Assembly (NCBI GenBank): GCA_913062815.1
Contig: CAJXWZ010000025.1
Span: 1 to 64,000, forward strand
Direction of reading: 5' to 3'
Length of the DNA stretch: 64,000 nucleotides
Origin: an uncultured Colwellia sp.
GTDB taxonomy: Bacteria; Pseudomonadota; Gammaproteobacteria; Enterobacterales; Alteromonadaceae
The position numbers and the translations under genes were made by a program. Positions 8,789 to 18,343 of the stretch are shown piece by piece. The notes under the pieces are model-generated. The model saw only the letters and a list, made by a program, of their open reading frames with translations. It had not been told where the DNA came from and searched no databases. Within the stretch, counting starts at the first letter, position 1; every line of letters begins with the position of its first letter.

Positions 8789-9020
8789 TTACTCGCCTAG
8801 TTGATTGAAAAAAGAGATTATAGCTTATCTTAGCGACAAAAATAACCATGGATAAAGGGAATAATATTCTTGTGTTTGCAAAAACAGCCAAGTACCATGG
8901 TGCGCTAATTTATATATACCCTTTATATGTTTTTTTGAAGCACGGTTGAACCAAATACGGTTTAGGCCATCAAACGAATACTATTAATATTTACCCAAGT
9001 GGTTTTTCTCAGGAGTTTTA
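8789..9020. other. Divergent gcvR/bamC intergenic region, no dapA
   Basis: 232 bases between two divergent genes. In Escherichia coli and many relatives dapA lies here, directly upstream of bamC; it is absent. CCATGG occurs twice (around 8847 and 8898). bamC has AGGAG eight bases before its ATG. Both promoters must lie here but I cannot place them reliably. Confidence 0.5.
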
Positions 9021-10136
9021 ATGAGTCGTCAATTTTTTTGTCTTTCTGTGCTTACTTTAGCATTGTCAGCGTGTAGTAGTGTTGACAGTAAGCATGCGCA
9101 GGGAGATTTTGATTATGCAAAAAAACAAGAATCTAAAGAGTTCATCGTTCCTGACAGTTTAGACAAGCCGGCAACACAGCGAGAATTTGCCATTCCCAAT
9201 GATGTAAATCATCAAGGCCCTATCGGTAGCAAAGTAGATATTAGAGCTCCGTCATTGGTATTACCTATTGCCGCTTCTTCTCGTGTTATTTCAGAATCAG
9301 ATCAAGCCATTATTTGGTTTGATAAAGTTCTAGAAGATGAAAACTTACTCACTTTTATTAAAGGTTCACTTATTAGTCAATTAACATCTGATGATGTAAG
9401 TTATGAAGAAGTGGAAGTCACTAGTGATAGCGACTTAAAAGGTATAGCAGAGACTCTAGATTCAAAGTGGTATCACAATGAAGTAGAAACAGGCTGGCTA
9501 TTTACCGATATTGAATCATCTACAAGCATGCGCTTTCGGTATGAGTTTTTCCTTAAACCTCATGGGCGAAGTGTATCGTTAAAAGTATCACTCATTGATT
9601 ACATGAAAACGGATAATGAAGGTGGTACTAAAAATATTGATCCCATTGACAAACAACGTGCTGAGATGGCGATGCTTAATGAAGTGGTTGCTCAAGTAGA
9701 TTACAATTATCGCTTGCAACAACGAGAAAACCGCTTGATGCGTGCTAATCAAAAGCTTGTCACAGTTGGCGAGAACAAAGCAGCAGAGTCTGCTTATGTG
9801 GTTGAAATGTCTTTAGATAACCTTTGGGATAATATGCCTATTTTCTTTGAGAAACATGGCTTTACCATTAGTGATCTAGATGAAACTAAAAAGATATACT
9901 TTGTTGACTTTACCAAGCCTGATATAGGTATTTGGGATAGTATCTGGGGTGATGAGCAACCCGTTATTGATGTTAGTGATGCTAAATATCAATTTGTACT
10001 CGATCCTTTAGATGATAAGAATCAAAAGACATCTGTTAGTATTTATGATGCTAATGGAGAGCCATTAACGCTAGATACGTTAGAGCGAATATTCCCTGTT
10101 ATTGAAGCCGGCTTATCTTTTAGAAACTTCTATTAA
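9021..10136 (+). CDS. bamC: Outer membrane assembly lipoprotein BamC (NlpB)
   Basis: 371 residues. The N-terminus is a lipoprotein signal with lipobox LSAC and lipidated Cys18. It is followed by an extended region about residues 25-85 (known to bind BamD in the family) and two helix-grip domains, about 95-215 and 260-371 (SAYVVEMSLDNLWDNMP marks the second). BamC is a periplasm-facing subunit of the BAM complex that folds outer-membrane beta-barrels. A strong SD, AGGAG, lies before the ATG. The gene is alone in its transcription unit, closed by the hairpin at 10162-10193. Confidence 0.88.
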   Translation: MSRQFFCLSVLTLALSACSSVDSKHAQGDFDYAKKQESKEFIVPDSLDKPATQREFAIPNDVNHQGPIGSKVDIRAPSLVLPIAASSRVISESDQAIIWFDKVLEDENLLTFIKGSLISQLTSDDVSYEEVEVTSDSDLKGIAETLDSKWYHNEVETGWLFTDIESSTSMRFRYEFFLKPHGRSVSLKVSLIDYMKTDNEGGTKNIDPIDKQRAEMAMLNEVVAQVDYNYRLQQRENRLMRANQKLVTVGENKAAESAYVVEMSLDNLWDNMPIFFEKHGFTISDLDETKKIYFVDFTKPDIGIWDSIWGDEQPVIDVSDAKYQFVLDPLDDKNQKTSVSIYDANGEPLTLDTLERIFPVIEAGLSFRNFY

Positions 10137-10161
10137 GCGATAAACCTCTACAATATATAAT

Positions 10162-10193
10162 AAAAAAACGCTGATTTTTCAGCGTTTTTTTAT
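10162..10193. terminator. Bidirectional intrinsic terminator
   Basis: AACGCTGA and its inverse TCAGCGTT form a stem with a four-base T loop, flanked by a run of A on the left and T on the right. It can end bamC on the plus strand and the DUF2897 operon on the minus strand; both genes converge on it. Confidence 0.9.
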
Positions 10194-10203
10194 TTCTAAT
10201 AAA

Positions 10204-10395
10204 TTATTTTGAATGGTCTTTTTCAATGGTTGGCATTTGATGTTCTGCTCTTTTTGACCTTGGTAGAGTTTCTTGAAGATCATTTAAATTCTTTTTTCGC
10301 ATTTTATGGTTCGTACTTTTTTGAAAGGTACTCAAATTTCCAATAATAATGAGCAATGCGATAGCTATAATGAGGTAAGAAATCCAGTTGTCCAT
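10204..10395 (-). CDS. DUF2897-type single-pass membrane protein
   Basis: 63 residues: one hydrophobic segment at about residues 5-22 (ISYLIIAIALLIIIGN), then a basic tail (HKMRKKNLNDLQ). This size and layout match the small DUF2897 proteins of Alteromonadales and Vibrionales, which have no known function. It follows the M15 peptidase gene by 23 bases and is probably in the same operon as dapE. Assignment is by general resemblance. Confidence 0.65.
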   Translation of the reverse strand: MDNWISYLIIAIALLIIIGNLSTFQKSTNHKMRKKNLNDLQETLPRSKRAEHQMPTIEKDHSK

Positions 10396-10418
10396 ATGTT
10401 TTCCTATGAGGCTTTTGT

Positions 10419-11147
10419 CTAGTTAAACCCTTGGGGGGCATTGCAGACATTGTTAATGTATCGACTAAATATTTCAGACAAGTTATTTGTAATCGCTGCT
10501 TTTCCTGCGATATCTATTTTCGACAGGTAATCTTGAAGTATTGCTAACTCTAGTTGAGGTTGAAACTTCCTTGCAAGGGGGGCATACGATAAATGCCAAG
10601 GCTCAGGAGCAATTCCACCTCTAAATTTATCGTAAGGAAAATAAAAACCATAATTTACCGCATTATGTGCCAACCAAGTTGTTAATTTTGCCATCGGTCC
10701 CGTTTGACTGTATTCCCAAGGCTCTAGCCGTAAGGGTTTTCCTGCCAATAAATTATCGGCATATATATCTATATCACAGCCCCAATGGTGTCGGCTAGCG
10801 CCAGGTAATGCGGAATAAACTAAAATAGCTTTTACAATTTCACCGTCATCTAGCGTGTTAACATCTACTTTCTTGCCATCAATATCATTAATTACTGTTA
10901 TACCACTAAACTTGTTATTCCAGATGAGCAGTTGTCGCTCAAAAGAGCGAAAACCACTCGCTATTTTTATCTCAATATCCTCTTTTTTGGCGCAGGCAAC
11001 CAATGCTTGAAAATTTTCAAGCATTGAATGATGAACCCCAACAGTATGGTTAGTTTCTGGTTGCTTAAAATAGCTGATATGGCTATCTGTTAAGCCCAAA
11101 ATTTCCTTTGAGATATTATTAGGGGATAAATCATTCATTGACTTCAT
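10419..11147 (-). CDS. M15-family D-Ala-D-Ala carboxypeptidase-like protein
   Basis: 242 residues. The M15B zinc-peptidase signature is complete: SGFRSFERQ at 64-72, the metal site SRHHWGCDID with His120 and Asp127, and EPWHL with Glu182 and His185. Enzymes of this family trim D-alanyl-D-alanine from peptidoglycan peptides. No signal peptide is evident (the N-terminus is MKSMNDLSPNN), so action in the cytoplasm on recycled peptides or export by another route are both open. It lies 24 bases downstream of dapE, which fits a cell-wall/diaminopimelate context. Confidence 0.85.
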   Translation of the reverse strand: MKSMNDLSPNNISKEILGLTDSHISYFKQPETNHTVGVHHSMLENFQALVACAKKEDIEIKIASGFRSFERQLLIWNNKFSGITVINDIDGKKVDVNTLDDGEIVKAILVYSALPGASRHHWGCDIDIYADNLLAGKPLRLEPWEYSQTGPMAKLTTWLAHNAVNYGFYFPYDKFRGGIAPEPWHLSYAPLARKFQPQLELAILQDYLSKIDIAGKAAITNNLSEIFSRYINNVCNAPQGFN

Positions 11148-11171
11148 TTGCTATGCTCTTTGGGTAGAGTA

Positions 11172-12365
11172 TTACTTACTACTATTATTATTATTTAGTA
11201 ATACATTCTCTAAACAAGCATAGTAAATATCACAAAGTTTATCTAAATCATCACAGACAACGGCTTCATTAACTTGGTGTATAGTTCCGTTACATGGCCC
11301 TAGTTCAATTACTTTTGCGCCGGTTGGTGCGATAAAGCGGCCATCAGATGTTCCTCCTGATGTAGATAATACTGGTTTAATTCCTGTCACCGAAGTAACT
11401 GCTTGGCTAACAGCAGATAAAAAATCACCTGCTTCATTGTTTAGCTCAGTAATAAAAGGTTTACCATTGAAGGTCCATTCTATTTCATAGTCTAACTGGT
11501 GCTTAGCTAAAATTGATTCTACTTTATCAACGATAATTTGATCAGATAACTCTGTACTATATCGCAGGTTTAGCAATGCAGTTAAATGCCCTGGTACAAC
11601 GTTAGTTGCACCCGTACCGGCATTAATATTCGATAATTGAAAGCTGGTTGCAGGAAAGTAGTCATTGCCATGATCCCAATGTACTTGACTGAGTTCAGTT
11701 AAGGCTGGCATAGCTTTATGAATAGGGTTTATGACATGTTCAGGATAGGCAACATGTCCTTGTTTACCTTTTATATCGATTTCGGCAGAAATTGAACCAC
11801 GACGGCCATTTTTGATAACATCACCAACACGATCAGTGCTTGAAGGTTCACCAACAATACAGTAGGTAATTTTCTCATTACGCGCTTCCAAGGTATCGAT
11901 TACGCGGGTAGTGCCGTTAATAAAAGGGCCTTCTTCATCGCTAGTGATTAAAAAGCTTATCGTGCCATAATATTTGGGGTGGTTTTTAATAAAGCGCTCA
12001 GTTGCAACAATCATCGCAGCTAAGCTGCCTTTCATATCGGCAGCACCTCGACCATAAAGCACACCATCTATGATAGTAGGTTCAAAAGGAGGCGTATCCC
12101 AAAGCGCTAGATTTCCTGCAGGTACAACATCGGTATGACCAGCAAAGCAAAAAACAGGTGCTTTAAATGCTACGTCATCAGTAAATCCAACGCGTTTAGA
12201 CCACAAGTTAGTGGTATCTTCAAATATAAGAGTTTCATTGTCGAAGCCAAGCTTTGCAAGTCGCTCTTTCATCAGCTGCTGGCAGCCGGCATCCTCCGGT
12301 GTTACGGAAGGACGAGAAATTAAGTCTATGGCTAATTCTATTACGTCGCTGGTTGGCGAAGACAT
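11172..12365 (-). CDS. dapE: Succinyl-diaminopimelate desuccinylase DapE
   Basis: 397 residues, M20 metallopeptidase family. Zinc ligands are visible: His77 in [11 protein letters not shown], Asp110 in GRGAADMKG, Glu144/Glu145 in TSDEEGP, and a C-terminal His in GTIHQVNE. It splits N-succinyl-LL-2,6-diaminopimelate to succinate and diaminopimelate for lysine and peptidoglycan synthesis. The family is usually about 375 residues, so the protein is slightly long with a short Asn-rich tail. It is preceded by the ArsC-like gene, a frequent neighbour in this order. Confidence 0.95.
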   Translation of the reverse strand: MSSPTSDVIELAIDLISRPSVTPEDAGCQQLMKERLAKLGFDNETLIFEDTTNLWSKRVGFTDDVAFKAPVFCFAGHTDVVPAGNLALWDTPPFEPTIIDGVLYGRGAADMKGSLAAMIVATERFIKNHPKYYGTISFLITSDEEGPFINGTTRVIDTLEARNEKITYCIVGEPSSTDRVGDVIKNGRRGSISAEIDIKGKQGHVAYPEHVINPIHKAMPALTELSQVHWDHGNDYFPATSFQLSNINAGTGATNVVPGHLTALLNLRYSTELSDQIIVDKVESILAKHQLDYEIEWTFNGKPFITELNNEAGDFLSAVSQAVTSVTGIKPVLSTSGGTSDGRFIAPTGAKVIELGPCNGTIHQVNEAVVCDDLDKLCDIYYACLENVLLNNNNSSK

Positions 12366-12424
12366 GGCAATCCTTTTAATATTTTTCTATGCATAATCGC
12401 TAATAGATAGTTTAAAGTACAAGT

Positions 12425-12808
12425 TTATGATGTTAGTGCGGAAAAATATTTTTGATAAATATCTGCTTTAAAGCCTAAATGTAATTGCTTGCTTGTCATA
12501 TCGTTTGATTGAATTAGTAACAAAGGGCGCTTTAACAGGGTAGGTTGCATCATAACTTGTTCAAAAGCTATTTCATCAGTTAGGTTGTTTTTTACTTCAT
12601 CGCTTAAGTTTCTATAAGTTGTACTGCGTTTGTTGACTAACGTTGCCCAGTTATTTAATGCCACAAAATTGCTCAGTAGCTCTTTTGTTAATGGCTGTTT
12701 TTTAAAGTCGTAAAATTCATAAGCAATATCATTTGTATTTAGCCATTTTAAAGCTTTTTTAACAGTATCGCAGTTGTTTATTCCATAGAGGGTTATTGAT
12801 TCTTTCAT
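12425..12808 (-). CDS. ArsC/Spx-family protein (YffB-like)
   Basis: 127 residues with a thioredoxin-like fold typical of the ArsC family: ITLYGINNCDTVKKALKWL at the N-terminus holds the single cysteine (about Cys14), and KRPLL at about residue 100 is the conserved substrate-loop segment. E. coli YffB, in the same place upstream of dapE, is a glutathione-dependent thiol reductase-like protein of uncertain role; arsenate reduction should not be assumed. It lies 60 bases upstream of dapE. Confidence 0.85.
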   Translation of the reverse strand: MKESITLYGINNCDTVKKALKWLNTNDIAYEFYDFKKQPLTKELLSNFVALNNWATLVNKRSTTYRNLSDEVKNNLTDEIAFEQVMMQPTLLKRPLLLIQSNDMTSKQLHLGFKADIYQKYFSALTS

Positions 12809-12832
12809 TTTAATTTCTGGTTAGTTGTGTGG

Positions 12833-13213
12833 TTATTGTATTACTTGGTAATCATTAGCTCTTAGAGTCGCTATTGCTGACGTTAGTGTGTCTTTTTTTA
12901 CTAAAATGTAGTCGGTGTCAAAGGTAGATATCGCAAATATACTGATCTTATTATTAGCTAACACGGTTGAGATACTAGATAAAATACCCGTTAAGGTAAA
13001 ATCTAATGGCCCTACAACTTCTAAAGCTTGCCAGTCAGGCTCACACTCGTCACTGTCGATAGAAATATTCTGTGGCAGCACAATTGACACTTCATCAAAG
13101 GTTTTAGCAATAAAGTACATTGATGCTGAAAAAACCTGCGGTGGAATATCACTATGCTCAGGCAAGCTATGAATAGTAAAACACTCTTCTAAGAGTTTTA
13201 ACGTTAACTTCAT
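12833..13213 (-). CDS. ACT-domain protein (CASTOR/POLLUX-type)
   Basis: 126 residues with two ACT-like halves. The second carries the family hallmark GPLDFTLTGILSSIS…ISIFAISTFDTDYILVKKD at about 67-110. Such small proteins are thought to bind an amino acid, but no substrate is known in bacteria. It lies 24 bases upstream of the ArsC-like gene and probably heads the operon running to dapE and on to the DUF2897 gene. Confidence 0.8.
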   Translation of the reverse strand: MKLTLKLLEECFTIHSLPEHSDIPPQVFSASMYFIAKTFDEVSIVLPQNISIDSDECEPDWQALEVVGPLDFTLTGILSSISTVLANNKISIFAISTFDTDYILVKKDTLTSAIATLRANDYQVIQ

Positions 13214-13766
13214 TATTATCCTTTTAAATCATTAAGAAGGCAAAGTTACATTGGACAAAGCTGATTCTACAACTACTATAACGATTTTTTATTGTGAACT
13301 CTAGTAGAGCGGACGAACAACTTAGCTGATTGAACGTCACTAAAGCTGTGGGTTTTATAGTGTGTATGCCATTATATGACACTTAACCATTTAATGATTA
13401 GGAGTTTAATGCAAGTATGGATTTTATTCTTAGGTGCTATTTATTGTGTAATGAGACAACGATAAAACTTATTACCGATTACTAAAGTTGATGTCATAAA
13501 TATCTCTAAAATGGAAAAGCTTAGGTATTGCCAAATACATTAAAAGGAGAATATTCTACTTGCCAGGATAGGCCCAAAGTATAGAGCGCTATTTTGACCG
13601 CCAATTGGCAGGAATACGATTGTTTTTGAATTATTAATTTCATCGATAATACTATTTGCTTGAGAGTAGTTTCAGTGGATATTTTATTAAGATTAAAATA
13701 ACAATCTATTACAAGTTTGTTTGATACTAACTTTTCCAAGCCACGCTTTACTGCTATAGTTAGTTT
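13214..13766. other. Intergenic region with no large gene
   Basis: About 550 bases between divergent units. It contains a candidate 18-codon ORF (13409-13465). A 72-codon minus-strand frame at 13521-13739 has no recognisable domain and no good ribosome binding site. No RNA gene or terminator was found. Confidence 0.5.
13409..13465 (+). CDS. Candidate 18-residue hydrophobic micropeptide
   Basis: The frame reads MQVWILFLGAIYCVMRQR and then a stop. It is preceded by TTAGGAGTTTA, a near-ideal ribosome binding site seven bases before the ATG, which is why it is listed. The peptide is one hydrophobic stretch with a basic end, as in small membrane peptides. No downstream gene is close enough to make it an obvious leader. 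It could equally be chance in AT-rich DNA. Confidence 0.3.
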   Translation: MQVWILFLGAIYCVMRQR

Positions 13767-14237
13767 ATGAACTTATCTGTAGTACAACTCATTAGTTTGG
13801 GTCAACGATATATAAAACTTTGGCCAGAAAAGGCTGAATTAGCACAATACTTTTCTGATTACCGAGCGGTGCAAACTGCTCGTTATGTGTGCCGATATTT
13901 TCCTGCTTTAGCGTTGTTTACTTTTATTATGCAGCTTTATTTCGCCTCTGGATATTTAACGGGTGTTGGCAGCATCGATAAAGCGTTGGCGGCATTACCA
14001 CAAGCTTTGGTATATGGGCTTTTCCTTTTGTCTATTCCAATACAGGCATTAGTCGTGTTAGGCGTAAAAGCAGATAAGTTTTTGCCGCCATCTTTAGCTT
14101 CATGGTATAGATCAGGCTTAGAAAAAGCGAAAGAGCAAGGCGGGGGAAATTTACTCTCTAAGTTAGTGGTAGCTAAACCCAGGTTTATTGATTTAGCTCA
14201 GTTGTTACAGTTAACGTTTACCTCTCAACGAAATTAA
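13767..14237 (+). CDS. yfbV: YfbV family inner-membrane protein (UPF0208)
   Basis: 156 residues. The N-terminal GQRYIKLWP and RYVCRYFPALALFTF and the later LPPSLASWY match the UPF0208/YfbV pattern (GQ.Y.K.WP, R..RF.P..A.FT, LPP....W). Two transmembrane segments are visible at about 45-65 and 80-100. YfbV in E. coli is reported to insulate the Ter macrodomain boundary; whether that holds here is unknown. Single gene, converging with rlmA. Confidence 0.85.
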   Translation: MNLSVVQLISLGQRYIKLWPEKAELAQYFSDYRAVQTARYVCRYFPALALFTFIMQLYFASGYLTGVGSIDKALAALPQALVYGLFLLSIPIQALVVLGVKADKFLPPSLASWYRSGLEKAKEQGGGNLLSKLVVAKPRFIDLAQLLQLTFTSQRN

Positions 14238-14260
14238 CTGCCACTTATATTTTCGTATAC

Positions 14261-15073
14261 TTATAACTTCCTATACAGGCGTAGTATGAAATCCGCTTGG
14301 CAGGTAAAGTTTTTCATGGTTTTTATTTGTGATAGTAAAGCTGCTGATGCCTTAAATGAAAATGGTGTCATTGCCAATAAATTCAGCACATCCTCACTAC
14401 TTTCAAAACTCATAGGGTAAGTTAACTTTTGCTCTTCAATTAGTGTTAAGTCCTTGATTGGGGTTTTACTGGCATCATGCTCACTTGCTTCATTATATAT
14501 TAATGCTTTAAGTTCAAATAAATGACGCTCAGCAGGGGTTACCGTCAGCAAATAACCGCCAGTTTTAAGAATTCGTGTAAATTCCGTTTCTAAAATAGGA
14601 GCATAAACAGAAATGAGCCAAGCAAAGAAACCATCACTAAAACTGAGTTTTGATAAGGTGCCTACGCTGAAATGACAGTCTTTATACCGTTTTGCACCAA
14701 TTTTTATTGTTTCCTTCGCAATATCGACGCCATATACACTATTCGTTGGTGACTTATGTTGATGAGTATAAAATCCTTCACCACAACCGGCATCAAACAC
14801 AGGTAAGCTTTGCTCGCCGTATTGTTGATAAAGCGCTAGCATTTTATCTACTAAAGGTTGATAAAAGCCTTTATCTAAAAAATTCCGACGAGCAAGTACC
14901 ATATCTTTGTTATCGCCGGGTGTTTTTGAATGTTTAAATTGCACCGGCAAAAGATTTACATAGCCTTGTTTGGCTTGATCAAAGCTATGATTATTGTCAC
15001 AGCGATAGGTCTGATGATTAAAAGCCAATGGCTGCTGGCATAAAGGACAAAGATAATTCGTTAATGAAGACAT
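14261..15073 (-). CDS. rlmA: 23S rRNA (guanine-N1)-methyltransferase RlmA
   Basis: 270 residues. The N-terminus has a zinc site (CPLCQQPL, then YRCDNNHSFD) followed by the family stretch AKQGYVNLLPVQ and GDNKDMVLARRNFL. The SAM-binding motif VFDAGCGEGFY lies at about 93-103. The enzyme methylates N1 of a guanine in helix 35 of 23S rRNA (G745 in E. coli). Length is standard. It is 13 bases downstream of xthA and probably co-transcribed. Confidence 0.92.
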   Translation of the reverse strand: MSSLTNYLCPLCQQPLAFNHQTYRCDNNHSFDQAKQGYVNLLPVQFKHSKTPGDNKDMVLARRNFLDKGFYQPLVDKMLALYQQYGEQSLPVFDAGCGEGFYTHQHKSPTNSVYGVDIAKETIKIGAKRYKDCHFSVGTLSKLSFSDGFFAWLISVYAPILETEFTRILKTGGYLLTVTPAERHLFELKALIYNEASEHDASKTPIKDLTLIEEQKLTYPMSFESSEDVLNLLAMTPFSFKASAALLSQIKTMKNFTCQADFILRLYRKL

Positions 15074-15086
15074 AATAACTTAATTA

Positions 15087-15896
15087 CTAACCTTCAAAAG
15101 TAGACCATATAGGTGCGTGATCAGAAGGTTTCTCAATGCCACGTAGTTCATAATCAATATCTGATTCAATACATTGTTTTGAAAGTGATTTTGTCGCTAA
15201 TATGACATCAATTCGCAAACCTCTATTATCATCAAAGCCACGAGAGCGATAATCAAACCAAGAATATCGTTCAGTGCGACTTGGATGCAATTGACGGAAA
15301 GTGTCAGTAAATCCCCAATTCATCAAAGTAGTTAGCCATTCTCGCTCTTCCAGTTGAAATGAGCATTTGCCTGTTTTTAACCAACGCTTACGGTTGACTT
15401 CGCCAATGCCTATGTCTAAATCAAGAGGGGAGATATTAATGTCACCCATCACAATGACTTGCTCTTCTTTAGTATGATTTTCATCTAAATAAGTCATCAA
15501 ATCTTGATAAAACTTCCGTTTGTATGGATATTTCGTTTCATGACTTATATTTTCACCTTGAGGAAAGTAACCATTGAGTACAGTAATTTTTTCGCCTTGC
15601 TCATTGGTTGTCTCTACCATGATCATGCGGCGCTGAGCATCATCATCATCTGTTGGAAATCCTTTCTGCACATTGAGAGCTGCTTTTTTACATAACATGG
15701 CTACACCGTAATGTGCTTTTTGTCCATGAAAGTATACGTGATAGCCCATTGCTTCAACGGCTTCTAAAGGGAACATTTCATCATGTACCTTTATCTCTTG
15801 TAAACCAATGATGTCTGGTTGATGTTTATCAATAATCGCTTGTAATTGATGTAGTCGAGCACGAAGGCCATTTATGTTAAAAGAGATAATTTTCAT
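15087..15896 (-). CDS. xthA: Exodeoxyribonuclease III
   Basis: 269 residues, endonuclease/exonuclease/phosphatase fold. Catalytic motifs are present: [10 protein letters not shown] at the N-terminus, Glu34 in LQEIKV, GDINISP at about 151, and the C-terminal SDHAPI. It nicks DNA at abasic sites and removes 3' blocking groups in base-excision repair. Length and order of motifs fit E. coli Xth. It heads a two-gene unit with rlmA. Confidence 0.95.
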   Translation of the reverse strand: MKIISFNINGLRARLHQLQAIIDKHQPDIIGLQEIKVHDEMFPLEAVEAMGYHVYFHGQKAHYGVAMLCKKAALNVQKGFPTDDDDAQRRMIMVETTNEQGEKITVLNGYFPQGENISHETKYPYKRKFYQDLMTYLDENHTKEEQVIVMGDINISPLDLDIGIGEVNRKRWLKTGKCSFQLEEREWLTTLMNWGFTDTFRQLHPSRTERYSWFDYRSRGFDDNRGLRIDVILATKSLSKQCIESDIDYELRGIEKPSDHAPIWSTFEG

Positions 15897-16118
15897 AGGT
15901 AGGTGATCTCACTAATTTTTTTTGATCTTGCTGGTTTAGTCTAGTTCTCGCAAGTTATTTTTAAAGAAAATGTATTTTGTGCCTATATTTCGAACAAATA
16001 CTCAGTAAAGTGTTAAGAAATGTAATTTAACCGTAACAGCTCGTACCGCGTATTGTTAATGATCTGTAACTTGTTTAAGCTTGCCTCAGTTAATCATTAT
16101 TAAGTAAAGGAAAAGACC

Positions 16119-16826
16119 ATGACTGCTTCAGTAAAGAAAATTTTATTAGTTGAAGATGATCGTCAATTATCGGATTTAGTAACCGATTTTTTAACCAGTG
16201 AAGGTTATCATGTTAAGCAAGAATTTCGTGGCGATACCGTGGCTAAACGAGTTGACTCATTTACTCCAGACTTAATAATTTTAGATATTATGTTGCCAGG
16301 AAAAGATGGTTTTGCAGTGTGTCGTGATATACGTCCTAGTTTCTCAGGACCTATTTTAATGTTAACAGCTAAGGGTACTGACTTTGATCAAGTGTTAGGC
16401 TTAGAAATAGGTGCGGATGATTATGTTATTAAGCCGGTGGAGCCTCGTGTATTACTTGCTCGCGTTACAGCCTTGTTAAGAAGAGGTAAGTTACCAAACC
16501 AACATAGTGAAGCGGGTGAAGTTGTATGCGGTGATTTACATATCAATAGAGCTTCGCGAAAAGTGACATTAAAAAAGGATAATGTTGACTTAACCAGTCA
16601 AGAATTCGATCTACTTTGGTTACTTGCTAGCAAAGCAGGGGAAGTACAAAATCGTGATTATATCTATAAAGCCGTTGTAGGGCGTGAGTATGATGGCTTA
16701 GACAGAAGTGTAGATGTGAGAATATCAAGGTTGCGTAAAAAATTGTTTGATGATACCGAAACCCCATTTAGAATTAAGACAATTTGGGGGCAAGGCTATT
16801 TATTTGTTCCTGATGCTTGGACATAA
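16119..16826 (+). CDS. rstA: OmpR-family response regulator, RstA-like
   Basis: 235 residues: receiver domain about 7-120 with phospho-acceptor Asp56 (LIILDIMLP) and Lys106 region (DYVIKPVEP), then a winged-helix DNA-binding domain about 140-232. The segment GREYDGLDRSVDVRISRLRKKL is typical of the RstA/OmpR recognition wing. The ATG has AAAGGAAAAG before it. The histidine kinase gene follows after 92 bases. RstA-type identity is from the C-terminal sequence and kinase partner; the signal is unknown. Confidence 0.8.
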   Translation: MTASVKKILLVEDDRQLSDLVTDFLTSEGYHVKQEFRGDTVAKRVDSFTPDLIILDIMLPGKDGFAVCRDIRPSFSGPILMLTAKGTDFDQVLGLEIGADDYVIKPVEPRVLLARVTALLRRGKLPNQHSEAGEVVCGDLHINRASRKVTLKKDNVDLTSQEFDLLWLLASKAGEVQNRDYIYKAVVGREYDGLDRSVDVRISRLRKKLFDDTETPFRIKTIWGQGYLFVPDAWT

Positions 16827-16918
16827 AAGAGTAATACAAGAGTAATATAAGAGCGAAATCATCGGTTTGATTTTACTCTATTCATAGTTAATCAATCGAT
16901 TAATAACAAGGGGAAGTA

Positions 16919-18217
16919 ATGACGTTTCGTTTTAGTTCAGTAGGGCGGTCTTTTTTCAGTCTTTATTTTCTCATTATCACCGTGTTTATTATTTTCTCAT
17001 GGCTACTTGATAATGTTTGGAATAGTTATATAGAACAAGATATAGAGTCATACACCGGCTATAAAACCATGTTAATGGCTGTGGGTGACTATGCTACAAA
17101 GCATCCTGAAGCTGAATGGCAAACGATAGTTGAAAAAACGGCACAACGTTATCAGCTCCCATTAAAACTTATAAGTATCAAAGCATTTGATGCCATGGAA
17201 CATGAAGACCATCATGCACTGAAGCACGAAACAACTCATGTATATTTCCATGGTGATATGGTGAATTTACATTATCTGATCCCCAACAGTGATTCTGTAA
17301 TAACACTGGGTCCTGCAAAAATGCCAACTAGACCACGAATTAAGTCGATTTATAGAGTACTAATCTTAGCTTTTTTTGGCCTGATTATATTTTTTTGGTT
17401 ATGGCCAGTATCGAGAGATCTAGAGCGACTTAAAAAGACTACTAGTGAATTTGGGCAGGGTAATTTTAATGTAGGCCCCGCAACAGCGACATCAGCAATG
17501 GTAGCACCCATGGTTCAGTCTTTTAATATGATGGCTGAGCGCATAAAACGCCTAATTGATGCACATAAAGAGTTGAGCAGTGCAGTTTCCCATGAATTAA
17601 GAACGCCGCTGGCCCGAAGTAAATTTGCATTGCAGATGCTTTCTACAGTAAATAATGATGAAAAAAGAAAAAAATATCAGCAACAAATAAACAATGATAT
17701 TTGCGAATTAGAAGAGCTCATCAATGAAATGCTCATTTATGCTTCTTTTGATAGTGATAGACCTGAGCTTAATTTTACCTATGAAAATATTCCTAAATTG
17801 ATTGCTAAACAAATAAACAGTCATGAAAAAGATACGATTGACATAGAATTTATTGATAATACGGAAAATTTGTCAGCGGTATGCGATAGCCATTTTATAG
17901 ATAGAGCGCTGAATAATTTTATTAGTAACGCGATTAAGTATGGCGGAGGTAAAGTTAAAGTGAGCATTACGCGCACTGCAAATAATATGTGCTGTATTTG
18001 TGTTGAAGACAACGGTGAAGGCGTTTCAGATGAATTTAAAGGGGTGATTTTTGATGCGTTTTCTCGGGGAGATCAATCACGTAACCGTGAAACTGGCGGT
18101 TTTGGTTTAGGTTTAGCTATTGTTGCAAGAATTATGGAATGGCATCAAGGTAAGGCTACTATTTCAGATAGCGAACTTGGCGGTGCGGCTTTTTCCCTTA
18201 TTTGGCCTATAGAGTAA
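16919..18217 (+). CDS. rstB: Sensor histidine kinase, RstB-like
   Basis: 432 residues. Transmembrane helices at about 12-32 and 146-163 bracket a periplasmic domain of about 110 residues rich in His (HEDHHALKH at 95-103). Then come HAMP, the dimerisation motif with phospho-His225 (SHELRTPLA) and an HATPase domain with N box NFISNAIKYG and G boxes (DNGEGV, GFGLGLAI). It pairs with the upstream response regulator. The His cluster could sense metal or pH, which is speculation. Confidence 0.85.
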   Translation: MTFRFSSVGRSFFSLYFLIITVFIIFSWLLDNVWNSYIEQDIESYTGYKTMLMAVGDYATKHPEAEWQTIVEKTAQRYQLPLKLISIKAFDAMEHEDHHALKHETTHVYFHGDMVNLHYLIPNSDSVITLGPAKMPTRPRIKSIYRVLILAFFGLIIFFWLWPVSRDLERLKKTTSEFGQGNFNVGPATATSAMVAPMVQSFNMMAERIKRLIDAHKELSSAVSHELRTPLARSKFALQMLSTVNNDEKRKKYQQQINNDICELEELINEMLIYASFDSDRPELNFTYENIPKLIAKQINSHEKDTIDIEFIDNTENLSAVCDSHFIDRALNNFISNAIKYGGGKVKVSITRTANNMCCICVEDNGEGVSDEFKGVIFDAFSRGDQSRNRETGGFGLGLAIVARIMEWHQGKATISDSELGGAAFSLIWPIE

Positions 18218-18343
18218 TTAATTTACGGTAAATGACTATTTTATGGAATTAATTATAAAGTTTTAAAGTCTTTGGCCGATAGCTTCTTTACTAGTGTATT
18301 TTGCAAAATTGTTTTGCATTTCATTGTAAAGAAGAGATAAATT

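Noticed and set aside
13521-13739. 72-codon minus-strand frame upstream of yfbV
   Set aside because: No domain, no good ribosome binding site and ordinary intergenic composition; no support beyond being open.
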